A DNA stretch of 52,306 nt from contig CAMBZJ010000022.1 in the NCBI GenBank assembly GCA_945872365.1, forward strand, positions 1 through 52,306, given 5' to 3'. Shown here piece after piece: positions 10,666-18,083 of this stretch. This DNA comes from Klebsiella pneumoniae. Its GTDB lineage: Bacteria; Desulfobacterota; Binatia; UBA12015. The notes below the pieces were generated by a model that was given only the letters and a program-made list of their open reading frames with translations, was not told the DNA's origin and did no database searches. The position numbers were made by a program, and so were the translations under genes. The number at the start of each line of letters is the position of its first letter. Within the stretch, counting starts at the first letter, position 1.

Positions 10666-11483
10666 CGACGATCGGTTTCGTCGGTGCGGGCAACATGGCC
10701 TGCGCGCTCGGTGGCGGGCTGAAGCTCACGGACTCGTCGGCCGGGCCGACGCGGCTCGTCGCTACGGACGTCGAGGAGAAGGCGCTCGCCCGCTTCGCGG
10801 CCGAGACCGGCGGCGCGGTGTTCGAACGCGCGAGCGACGTGATGCGCGAGGCCGACGTGGTCATCCTTGCGGTGAAGCCGCAGGTGCTTCCGGCGCTGCT
10901 CGCGGAACTCGTGCCGCTCGTCGAGCCGCGCCACCTGGTGATCTCGATCGCGGCCGGCATCACGCTCGCGGCCCTCTCACGCGGGCTCGGCGAGCGGACG
11001 CGGATCGTCCGCGCGATGCCCAACACGCCGGCGCTCATCCGCGAGGGCATGACCGTGCTGGTCGCGGGAGCCGCCGCGGCTCCGGGCGACCTGGAACTGG
11101 CCGAGCGCATCTTCCGCGCCGCGGGTGCCGTCGCGACGGTCGCCGAGGAGTCGCTGCTCGATCCGGTGACCGCGCTCAGCGGCAGCGGCCCCGGGTTCCT
11201 GTTCGCCTATGCGGAGGCGATGCTGCGCGCCGGCGAGCGCGCGGGGCTGCCGCCGGATCTCGCCCTGCGCCTCCTGCAGCAGACGCTTATCGGGTCGGCG
11301 CTTCTGTGGCGCGAGTCGGGGGACCCGGTCGAGAAGCTCCGCGCGATGGTGACTTCGCCCGGGGGCACCACCCAGGCGGGGCTCGAGGCGCTCGCCGCGG
11401 GCGGGTTCGAGCGTGCGATCGGCGACGCGATCGAGTCGGCCACCAGGCGCTCCCGCGAGTTGTCGGGCGCCGGGAAGGCCTGA
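10662..11483 (+). CDS. proC: Pyrroline-5-carboxylate reductase
   Basis: This 273-residue NAD(P)H-dependent enzyme catalyses the last step of proline synthesis. It has the Rossmann loop IGFVGAGNMACALGGGL at the N-terminus and the ProC fingerprints VRAMPNTPALIREG, LSGSGPGFLFAYAEAM and VTSPGGTTQAGLEAL. Its length is normal for the family. The GTG start at 10662 overlaps the stop of the Maf-YggS gene (GTGA). The yggS-proC-yggT neighbourhood is common in many bacteria, and here it is preserved with Maf fused at the front. Confidence 0.96.
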   Translation: MTTIGFVGAGNMACALGGGLKLTDSSAGPTRLVATDVEEKALARFAAETGGAVFERASDVMREADVVILAVKPQVLPALLAELVPLVEPRHLVISIAAGITLAALSRGLGERTRIVRAMPNTPALIREGMTVLVAGAAAAPGDLELAERIFRAAGAVATVAEESLLDPVTALSGSGPGFLFAYAEAMLRAGERAGLPPDLALRLLQQTLIGSALLWRESGDPVEKLRAMVTSPGGTTQAGLEALAAGGFERAIGDAIESATRRSRELSGAGKA

Positions 11484-11492
11484 GAGGAGAGA

Positions 11493-11846
11493 ATGATGTA
11501 CGTGATCGGCAATCTGCTGAGAGCCCTTGCCGGGTTGGTTCAGGGCGTGCTCGGGGTCTACTGGTGGATCGTCGTCGCCTCGGCGGTCCTCTCCTGGGTG
11601 AACCCCGACCCCTACAACCCGATCGTGCGGTTCCTGCGGTCGGCCACCGAACCGGTCTACCAGCGACTGCGGCGGGCCCTGCCGATCTCCATGAACGGGG
11701 TCGACTTCTCCCCGCTCCTCGTCCTGCTCGCCATCCAGTTCCTGCAGGCCTTCCTGGTGCCGACGCTCTACCAGTTGGCGGGTCAGCTCGACGGATCGCT
11801 GGGCGCAGCGGCGGGTGGACAAGCCGGAGCGCCGCTCTTACGCTAG
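11493..11846 (+). CDS. yggT: YggT family membrane protein
   Basis: This 117-residue protein has two hydrophobic segments (about residues 8-38 and 75-100) and the YggT signature YWWIVVASAVLSWVNPDPYNPIVRFL, including the SWVNPDPYNP loop. A good AGGAGAG ribosome site precedes tandem ATG codons at 11493 and 11496, ten bases after proC. The family sits beside yggS/proC in many genomes and has been tied to osmotic tolerance or cell-division-linked functions, but its mechanism is not established. Confidence 0.92.
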   Translation: MMYVIGNLLRALAGLVQGVLGVYWWIVVASAVLSWVNPDPYNPIVRFLRSATEPVYQRLRRALPISMNGVDFSPLLVLLAIQFLQAFLVPTLYQLAGQLDGSLGAAAGGQAGAPLLR

Positions 11847-11912
11847 CGGAGTCTTTGCCGGCGGCGTCGCACTCCGCGACCGCCGGGGGATCCTTCAGAA
11901 ACGGGTGACGGC

Positions 11913-12212
11913 ATGCCGATCTACGAATACCGCTGCGCGAAGTGCGGCGACTTCGACGTGACCCAGAAGATCACCGAGAAGCCGCTCAAGAAGTGCCCGA
12001 CCTGCAAGGGCAAGGTCGCGAAACTCATCTCGAGTCCGGCGTTCCACTTGAAGGGGAGCGGCTGGTACGTGACCGATTACGCCGGCAAGAAGGGCGGCGG
12101 CGGCGATTCCAAGGACTCGGACGGCGCGCCCTCCTCGGGCTCCGCGACAGAATCGACCAAGACCGAGCCGCCGAAGCCCGCCGAGAAGGCTTCCGCTCCG
12201 ACCACGTCCTGA
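11913..12212 (+). CDS. FmdB family zinc-ribbon protein
   Basis: The 99-residue protein starts [15 protein letters not shown], the standard FmdB/CxxC_CxxC_SSSS regulatory-type zinc ribbon. Two CxxC knuckles (CAKC and CPTC) would hold one zinc. The conserved [21 protein letters not shown] motif follows. The last ~30 residues are a low-complexity Ser/Lys/Glu/Pro tail. The name comes from a proposed regulator of formamidase, but the function is not settled for most members. Confidence 0.92.
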   Translation: MPIYEYRCAKCGDFDVTQKITEKPLKKCPTCKGKVAKLISSPAFHLKGSGWYVTDYAGKKGGGGDSKDSDGAPSSGSATESTKTEPPKPAEKASAPTTS

Positions 12213-12368
12213 AGCGGGACGCGCCTCCGCGATGCCTGGTCGCGGTCGCCCAGGGCGTCTATGTGCACCCGGCCGCGCGTGGCCCGCGCCCCGGCGCCTG
12301 AGCAACGGAAATCCGGAAATCCCCGCCGCGGCTGCCGGGGCGTCGCGCGTGACTGGGGGCTCCCAGCC

Positions 12369-12387
12369 CCGCCGCCCGGGGCGGCGG
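12369..12387. terminator. GC-rich hairpin between convergent genes
   Basis: An 8-bp perfect stem (12369-12376 with 12380-12387) closes a 3-nt loop. A second hairpin (GGGGCT/AGCCCC) lies just upstream. They sit in the 203-bp gap between convergent fmdB-like and phasin-like genes, where a bidirectional terminator is expected. There is no T-run on either side, so classical intrinsic termination is only a possibility. Confidence 0.3.
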
Positions 12388-12415
12388 TCACCGGGAGTCG
12401 CGCCGGCTCTGACGA

Positions 12416-12841
12416 TCAGGCGGCCTTACGGCCCTCGATGCGCTTCTCCAGTTCGTCGAGACGCTTCTCGAGATCGACCACGTGGCTGTGCACGGCGAGG
12501 TTCAAGCCCTGGAGGAGCGAGTCGACGCGCTTGCGCGCCTGGCCCCGGTACGGCTCGACCCGCGCCCGGACTTCCGCGACGCGCTTGCCCAGCCCGGCGA
12601 CCACGTCGACGACCTCGATCGCGCCCACCTTTTCGAGAGCGCTGCGTGCGGAGCCGATCGCGAGTTTCACCACCGGCTCCGAGGCCTCGGTGGCCAGGTT
12701 GACGGCGCGCGTGCGCGCGTCCTGCACCGCGGCGAAGGCGAGCTTGCGCGCCTGGCCGTTCAATTCCTTCGCCCGCTCGCCGGCCTGCTCGACCGCTTCG
12801 CGGAGCGGACCCCAAACGTTGTTGTTCGCATGATCAGCCAT
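12416..12841 (-). CDS. Phasin-like coiled-coil protein
   Basis: This 141-residue protein is almost entirely helical with no signal peptide. It starts MADHANNNVWGPLREAVEQA, continues through heptad-rich KELNGQARKLAFAAVQDART and ends LEKRLDELEKRIEGRKAA. That architecture (amphipathic helix, then C-terminal coiled coil) resembles phasins and PHA-granule-associated proteins, which coat polyhydroxyalkanoate granules. No PHA synthase is in the window, so the assignment is tentative. The ATG at 12841 is preceded by GGAGG. The frame extends further upstream but without family-like sequence. Confidence 0.55.
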   Translation of the reverse strand: MADHANNNVWGPLREAVEQAGERAKELNGQARKLAFAAVQDARTRAVNLATEASEPVVKLAIGSARSALEKVGAIEVVDVVAGLGKRVAEVRARVEPYRGQARKRVDSLLQGLNLAVHSHVVDLEKRLDELEKRIEGRKAA

Positions 12842-12988
12842 GACGATGACCTCCCTTGACGCCATGAGTAGACACGATGCGTCATGCGCGCAAGGGTCGG
12901 CTTCGGGATTTTCACCGAAGATCGGCGGCGCCGAGCAAATCCCCGCCTTTTGCGGCTGCCGCTCCCGCTCTGGTACGAACCGAGACGG

Positions 12989-14176
12989 ATGCTCCCGTAC
13001 GCCCGCCCGTCGATCACCGACGCCGAGATCGCGGAGGTGGAAGCCTGCCTGCGCTCGGGCTGGCTCGCGACCGGACCCCGGGCCGGACGGTTCGAGCAAT
13101 TGCTCGCCACCCGGCTCGGCGTGCGCCATGCGCTCGGCGCGAGCACCGGGACTGCGGCGCTCCACCTCGCGGTGCTGGCCTGCGGGGTGAAGCCGGGCGA
13201 CGAGGTGATCACGACGCCCATGACCTGGGTCTCGACGGCGAACGTGCTCCTCCACGCCGGCGCCGTGCCGGTGTTCGCCGACATCGATCCGGCGACCCTC
13301 AACCTGGATCCGGCGCGCGTCGCCGAGATGATCGGCCCACGCACGAAGGCGATCCTGCCCGTCCACTTTGCCGGGCTTCCCTGCGACGAGGACCCGCTGC
13401 TAGAACTGGCGCGCACCCACCATCTCGCGCTGGTGGAGGACGCGGCGCATGCGCTCGGCGCGACGTACAAGGGCCGCGCCATCGGGGTCATCGCCGACGC
13501 GACGATGTTCAGCTTCCACCCGGCGAAGAACCTGACGACGGGCGAGGGCGGCGCGGTGAGCACCGACTCCGACGAGATCGCCGAGCGCGTGAAGCTGCTG
13601 CGCTTTCACGGCATCGCGCAGACCCCGGAGAGTCGCTTCGGTGGCCGCGGACCGGTGGCCTACGACGTCGTCGAGGCGGGCTTCAAATACAACTTCAGCG
13701 ACATTCAGGCGGCGCTCGGCATCCACCAGCTCGCACGCCTCGACGCGATGAACGATCGCCGCGCGGCGCTTGCCGCCGCCTACCGCGAGCGCCTCGCCCC
13801 GGTGCCGCACGTCGCGGCGCTCGGCGATGCCCCCTACGAATACCGGCACGCCTGGCACATCCTCGTCGTGTCGATCGAGCCCGACGCGCTCACGATCGGT
13901 CGCGACGAGGTGATCGGGCTCCTGCGAGCAGCGGGGATCGGCGCCGGGCTGCACTTCGTGCCGCTGCACCTGCAGACGCTCTATCGCCCGATGGCCGAGG
14001 CCTCCCGCCTGCCGGTCGCGACCGAGGCCGATCGGCGCATCCTCACGCTCCCGCTCTTCCCCGAGATGGAGAACGCCGATGTCGACCGGGTCGTCGATGC
14101 GCTGGCCGGCATCCTGCGCGACCATGCACGCAGCGGTGCGGGCCGCCCGGCGCAGGGCGCGGCGGCCCGCCCGTGA
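12989..14176 (+). CDS. arnB: UDP-4-amino-4-deoxy-L-arabinose aminotransferase (DegT/DnrJ/EryC1/StrS family)
   Basis: This 395-residue PLP enzyme transfers an amino group from glutamate to the UDP-4-keto-pentose, giving UDP-L-Ara4N. The PLP lysine motif SFHPAKNLTTGEGGAV and the nucleotide-sugar segments (STGTAALHLAVLACGVKPGD, ITTPMTWVSTANVLLHAG) are typical of ArnB/PseC-type enzymes. The late LHFVPLHLQTLYR motif also fits. The frame is open from 12884, but the ATG at 12989 (MLPYARPSITDAEI) matches family starts. Its TGA overlaps the GTG of arnC. The five genes after it complete the arn pathway, which supports ArnB over other DegT members. Confidence 0.9.
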   Translation: MLPYARPSITDAEIAEVEACLRSGWLATGPRAGRFEQLLATRLGVRHALGASTGTAALHLAVLACGVKPGDEVITTPMTWVSTANVLLHAGAVPVFADIDPATLNLDPARVAEMIGPRTKAILPVHFAGLPCDEDPLLELARTHHLALVEDAAHALGATYKGRAIGVIADATMFSFHPAKNLTTGEGGAVSTDSDEIAERVKLLRFHGIAQTPESRFGGRGPVAYDVVEAGFKYNFSDIQAALGIHQLARLDAMNDRRAALAAAYRERLAPVPHVAALGDAPYEYRHAWHILVVSIEPDALTIGRDEVIGLLRAAGIGAGLHFVPLHLQTLYRPMAEASRLPVATEADRRILTLPLFPEMENADVDRVVDALAGILRDHARSGAGRPAQGAAARP

Positions 14177-15183
14177 GCCTGCCGGCGCCGACGATCTCGT
14201 CGCTGCCGCCGGGAGCGCCCGAAGACTCCCCGGCGTCCGGTCCGGAGATCTCGGTGGTCGTCCCGATCTTCAACGAGGAGGGCACCCTGCGCGACCTGCA
14301 TGCGCGTGTCTCGGCCGCACTCGCGGGGGAGAGCTTCGAGATGGTGCTCGTCGACGACGGCTCGCGCGACCGCTCGCGGCCGATCCTCGAGGAACTCGCC
14401 GCGTCGCATCCCGAGGTCGTCGTCGTCGAACTCGTGCGCAACTTCGGGCAGCACCCGGCGGTACTCGCGGGCTTCTCGGTGGCCCGCGGCCGCTGCGTCG
14501 TCACGCTCGACGCCGACCTCCAGAATCCTCCGGACGAGATCCCGCGCATCGTCTCCCTGCTGCGCGCCGGGCACGACTACGTCGGCTCGATCCGCGCCCG
14601 ACGCCGCGACCCGTGGCTGCGCCGTCAGATCTCGGCCGCGGTGAACAAGCTCACGACCGCCAGCATCGGCGTCGGCATGACCGACTACGGCTGCATGCTG
14701 CGCGGCTATTCGCAAGGGGTCGCGCGCGAGATCGTCGAACTCGGCGAGCAGTCGGCCTTCATCCCCGCACTGGCGACGATGATCGCGCGCAACCCGGTCG
14801 AAATCGACGTGGCGCACGTCGAGCGCGAGATGGGCAGATCGAAGTACTCGCCGCTCCGGCTCCTGCGCCTCGGTTTCGACCTGATCACCGGCTTCTCGCT
14901 GGTGCCGATCCAGTTGGTGAGCGTCTCGGGCATTTTGGTGGCTCTCGCCGGCGTCTCCTTCGCGCTCTTCCTCTTCGTTCGGCGCCTGGTCGTCGGGCCG
15001 GAGAGCGAGGGCGTGTTCACGCTCTTCGCGATCCTCTTCGCCTTCGTCGGCGTCCTGCTCTTCGCGGTCGGCCTCGTCGGCGAGTACGTCGGCCGGATCT
15101 ACGCCGAGGTGCGCCGTCGGCCGATCTTCCGCATCCGCGAGGTCGTCCGGCATCCCGGGTCGGGCGCCGGCCGGGACACGTGA
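14173..15183 (+). CDS. arnC: Undecaprenyl-phosphate 4-deoxy-4-formamido-L-arabinose transferase
   Basis: This 336-residue GT2 transferase moves the formylated amino-sugar from UDP onto undecaprenyl phosphate at the inner membrane. It has the GT-A core (EISVVVPIFNEEGTLRDL, VLVDDGSRDRS, ELVRNFGQHPAVLAGF) and the DxD-type LDADLQNPPDEI. Two C-terminal membrane helices follow (LVSVSGILVALAGVSFALFL and FAILFAFVGVLLFAVGLVGEY). The organisation matches ArnC and the related DPM1-like polyprenyl transferases. The GTG start overlaps the arnB stop by four bases. The role is firm because of the operon. Confidence 0.92.
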   Translation: MSLPAPTISSLPPGAPEDSPASGPEISVVVPIFNEEGTLRDLHARVSAALAGESFEMVLVDDGSRDRSRPILEELAASHPEVVVVELVRNFGQHPAVLAGFSVARGRCVVTLDADLQNPPDEIPRIVSLLRAGHDYVGSIRARRRDPWLRRQISAAVNKLTTASIGVGMTDYGCMLRGYSQGVAREIVELGEQSAFIPALATMIARNPVEIDVAHVEREMGRSKYSPLRLLRLGFDLITGFSLVPIQLVSVSGILVALAGVSFALFLFVRRLVVGPESEGVFTLFAILFAFVGVLLFAVGLVGEYVGRIYAEVRRRPIFRIREVVRHPGSGAGRDT

Positions 15184-15190
15184 GGGGGCG

Positions 15191-16192
15191 GTGCGGATCG
15201 TCGTCTGCGCCTATAGCGAGGTGGGCTTCGCCTGCCTCGACGAATTGCTGCGGATGGGCGCCGACGTCCGCCTGGTCGTCACGCACCGCGACACGCCAGG
15301 CGAGGCGATCTGGTTCGGCTCGGTCGCCGAGCGGGCCCGCGCGGCCCGCGTCCCGGTGATCGAGCCCGACGACGTGAATGCGCCCGAGTCGGTCGCGGCG
15401 ATCGGGGCCGCACGGCCCGACCTGCTGTTCTCCTTCTACTTCCGGCAGATGATGCGCCGGCAGGTCCTCGAACTGCCCGCGCGGGGGGCGCTCAATCTCC
15501 ACGGCTCGCTGCTTCCCGCCTACCGCGGGCGCGCGCCCGTCAACTGGGTGCTGGTGCACGGCGAGACCGAGACCGGGGTCACCCTGCACTACATGGACGA
15601 GAAGCCCGACCACGGCGAGATCGTCGCGCAACGGCGGGTGGCGATCGGCCGCGACGACACTGCACTCGTGCTCACGCGCAAGCTCGCCGCGGCCGGTCGC
15701 GACGTCCTGCGCGAGACCCTCCCGCTGCTCGAGGCGGGCCGCGCCCCGAGGATCGTGCAGGACCATGCGCGCTCTAGCTACTTCGGGGGCCGCGGCCCGG
15801 CCGACGGCGCGATCGACTGGAACTGGCCGGCCGAGCGTGTGCGCAACCTGGTGCGCGCGGTCACCGAGCCCTGGCCGGGTGCGTTCGCGCGACTCGACGG
15901 CGAGACCCTCGTCGTGTGGCGAGCCGAGACGGCCCCGGCGGTGGCGGGACTCGCACCGGGCGAGATCGCACCCGGGCCGGGCGCCGAAGGGGCGCCGCGG
16001 GTGGCGTGCGGCGAAGGCTCGCTCGACCTCCTGGCGGTGGGATGGCGGGGCGAGACACTCGACGGTGCGCGCTGGCGCGCCGTCGAAGGACGAGGGGCGG
16101 GGGCCCGTTTCGAGGCGCAGCAGGCGGCGCAGGTCGCCGGGGAGTCGGGTCGCACGGGCGCAACCGTCGCGGCGGAGAAGGAGACCAAGTGA
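15191..16192 (+). CDS. arnA: UDP-4-amino-4-deoxy-L-arabinose formyltransferase (stand-alone ArnA N-terminal domain)
   Basis: The 333-residue protein corresponds to the formyltransferase half of ArnA. It uses N10-formyl-tetrahydrofolate to formylate UDP-L-Ara4N. The catalytic Asn-His-Asp set is visible in LNLHGSLLPAYRGRAPVNW and YMDEKPDHGEIVAQ. The N-terminus MRIVVCAYSEVGFACLDELL is ArnA/Fmt-like. After residue ~205 it has a C-terminal subdomain like that of methionyl-tRNA formyltransferase. In Enterobacteria this domain is fused to the decarboxylase; here it is separate. GTG start at 15191, seven bases after arnC, with a GAGGGGG site. Confidence 0.9.
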   Translation: MRIVVCAYSEVGFACLDELLRMGADVRLVVTHRDTPGEAIWFGSVAERARAARVPVIEPDDVNAPESVAAIGAARPDLLFSFYFRQMMRRQVLELPARGALNLHGSLLPAYRGRAPVNWVLVHGETETGVTLHYMDEKPDHGEIVAQRRVAIGRDDTALVLTRKLAAAGRDVLRETLPLLEAGRAPRIVQDHARSSYFGGRGPADGAIDWNWPAERVRNLVRAVTEPWPGAFARLDGETLVVWRAETAPAVAGLAPGEIAPGPGAEGAPRVACGEGSLDLLAVGWRGETLDGARWRAVEGRGAGARFEAQQAAQVAGESGRTGATVAAEKETK

Positions 16193-17142
16193 AGATCCTC
16201 ATCACCGGGGGCGGCGGATTCGTCGGCTCCCACCTCTCGGAGGCGCTCCTCGCGCGCGGCGACGAGGTCTACATCCTCGAGCCTGGCGGCACGCAGAAGG
16301 TGCGCCACCTGCTGGGGCACCCGCGCTTTCGCATCGTGCGCGACAGCGTCATGAGCCACGACATCCTCGACTCGCTGATCGCGCAGGTGGACCTGGTCTA
16401 CCACCTCGCCGCCGTCGTCGGCGTCGAGCACTACGTGGGCGATCCCTACGAGGTGCTCAACGTCAACGTGAACGGCACGCAGAACGTGCTCAAGGTCGCC
16501 TACAAGTACGGTCGCAAGGTGGTCTTCAGCTCGACCTCCGAGGTCTACGGCCGCAACCCCAAGCTGCCGTGGTCCGAGGACGACGACCGCGTGCTCGGCT
16601 CCACGCGCATCGACCGCTGGTGCTACTCGACCTCGAAGGCGGTCGGCGAGCACTTCTGCTTGGCCTACCACAAGCTCGGGCTGCCGGTGACGATCACGCG
16701 CTACTTCAACGTCTACGGCCCGCGCCTCGACAAGATCGACGTCGGTCGCATCATCACGATTTTCATGGGCCAGCTCCTGCGCGGTGAACCGCTCACGGTC
16801 ATCGGCGACGGCCTGCAGACCCGCTGCTTCACCTACGTGGACGACGCCGTCGCGGCGACGATCGCGGCCGGCGTCGGGGAGGGTACCGACGGCCAGGTCT
16901 TCAACATCGGGACCGACGCCGAGACGTCCATCCTCGAGCTCGCGAAGCTGATGATCGACATCTCGGGCAGCAAGAGCACCATCAGCTTCGTCCGCAAGGA
17001 GGACGTCTACGGCAACAGCTACGAGGACATCGCGCGCCGGGTGCCGGACAACCGGCGGATGCGCGAGACTCTGGGCGTCGAGGCCGACACGGCGCTGCGC
17101 GACGGGCTGGCCCGCACGATCGAGTGGTTCCGCACGCAGTGA
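16189..17142 (+). CDS. arnA: UDP-glucuronate decarboxylase (stand-alone ArnA C-terminal domain)
   Basis: This 317-residue extended short-chain dehydrogenase has the NAD loop ILITGGGGFVGSHLSEALL at its start. Its catalytic STSEVYG and YSTSK motifs match the Ser/Glu and Tyr/Lys positions of the ArnA decarboxylase domain. RRVPDNRRMRETLG near the C-terminus is placed like the active-site Arg region of ArnA. The predicted reaction is NAD-dependent oxidative decarboxylation of UDP-glucuronate to the UDP-4-keto-pentose used by ArnB. The GTG overlaps the stop of the formyltransferase gene. From sequence alone it could also be a UDP-glucuronate epimerase/decarboxylase of another pathway; the operon favours ArnA. 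Confidence 0.85.
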   Translation: MKILITGGGGFVGSHLSEALLARGDEVYILEPGGTQKVRHLLGHPRFRIVRDSVMSHDILDSLIAQVDLVYHLAAVVGVEHYVGDPYEVLNVNVNGTQNVLKVAYKYGRKVVFSSTSEVYGRNPKLPWSEDDDRVLGSTRIDRWCYSTSKAVGEHFCLAYHKLGLPVTITRYFNVYGPRLDKIDVGRIITIFMGQLLRGEPLTVIGDGLQTRCFTYVDDAVAATIAAGVGEGTDGQVFNIGTDAETSILELAKLMIDISGSKSTISFVRKEDVYGNSYEDIARRVPDNRRMRETLGVEADTALRDGLARTIEWFRTQ

Positions 17143-18083
17143 GCGACGAAGCTTCGGCCGAGGGCGCTGCGCTCGACCCACGCGGCGTCCTCGCACTCAA
17201 GGTCGACGTCGACACCGAGATCGGTTTACGCGACGGTGCGCCGCGACTGCTCGAACTCTTCGAGCGGCTCGGCGTTCGCGCGAGCTGGTACGTGACGATG
17301 GGGCCGGATCGCACCGGGCTCTCCGCGCTGCGCGTCTTCCGCCAGCGCGGCTTCCTCGGCAAGATGCTGCGTTCGCGCGCGACCCGGATCTACCCCTGGC
17401 AGACGATGCTGCGGGGCACGCTGCTGCCCCCCGTACCGATTGCCGCGGGCCATCCCGACCGCCTGCGCGAGATCGCCGCAGCCGGCCACGAACTCGGCGT
17501 GCACGGCTGGGACCACGTCCGCTGGCACGACCATCTCGGCCGCCTCGCGGACGCGGAGGTCGACGCGGAGGTGCGCCAGGCGACGGAACTGTTCGGGGCG
17601 ATCCTGTCGCGCCCGCCCGAGGGTTTCGCGGCGCCCGGTTGGCAGTGCACCGGGGCGAGCCTGCGGGTCGTCGACGCGGCGGGCTTCCGATACCGCAGCG
17701 ACACCCGCGGTGCCTTTCCCTACCGGCCGCAGGCCGACGGCTACGCCTCCTCGATCCCCGAGATCCCGACGACCTTGCCGACGCTCGACGAGGTGCTCGG
17801 CTCCGGTCGCGGGTCGGCCGTGTCCGAGATCAGCGCCGCCTACCTGCGCGAAATACGCGACGGGAGCCTGAACGTGCACACGATCCACACCGAGATCGAG
17901 GGCGGGCCCTGCCTCGAGCACCTCGAGGACCTGTTGCGCAGGGTGCGCGATCGCCTGGCGATCGCGACGCTCGGCGAGGTCGCGGCGAACCTTCCGCCGA
18001 TCGCCGAATTGCCCCTCTGCCGGGTCGTGCCCGGGCGACTGCCGGGCCGCGGCGGGACGGTCGCGACGCAGGTGCGGCCGTGA
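17139..18083 (+). CDS. arnD: 4-deoxy-4-formamido-L-arabinose-phosphoundecaprenol deformylase
   Basis: This 314-residue polysaccharide-deacetylase-fold protein removes the formyl group from the lipid-linked sugar. It carries the ArnD-type opening LKVDVDTEIGLRDGAPRLLE, the segments FLGKMLRSRATRIYPW and GHELGVHGWDHVRWHDHL (metal-binding Asp and His residues), and FAAPGWQCTGASLRVV. These segments follow the ArnD layout closely. The GTG at 17139 overlaps the previous stop (GTGA); a GTG at 17124 in the same frame is less likely. It also overlaps the GTG of arnT. Confidence 0.93.
   Translation: MSDEASAEGAALDPRGVLALKVDVDTEIGLRDGAPRLLELFERLGVRASWYVTMGPDRTGLSALRVFRQRGFLGKMLRSRATRIYPWQTMLRGTLLPPVPIAAGHPDRLREIAAAGHELGVHGWDHVRWHDHLGRLADAEVDAEVRQATELFGAILSRPPEGFAAPGWQCTGASLRVVDAAGFRYRSDTRGAFPYRPQADGYASSIPEIPTTLPTLDEVLGSGRGSAVSEISAAYLREIRDGSLNVHTIHTEIEGGPCLEHLEDLLRRVRDRLAIATLGEVAANLPPIAELPLCRVVPGRLPGRGGTVATQVRP

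Noticed and set aside
12842-12988. PmrA box (CTTAAG repeats) upstream of arnB
   Set aside because: No such repeat is visible; control of the arn operon cannot be read from the sequence.
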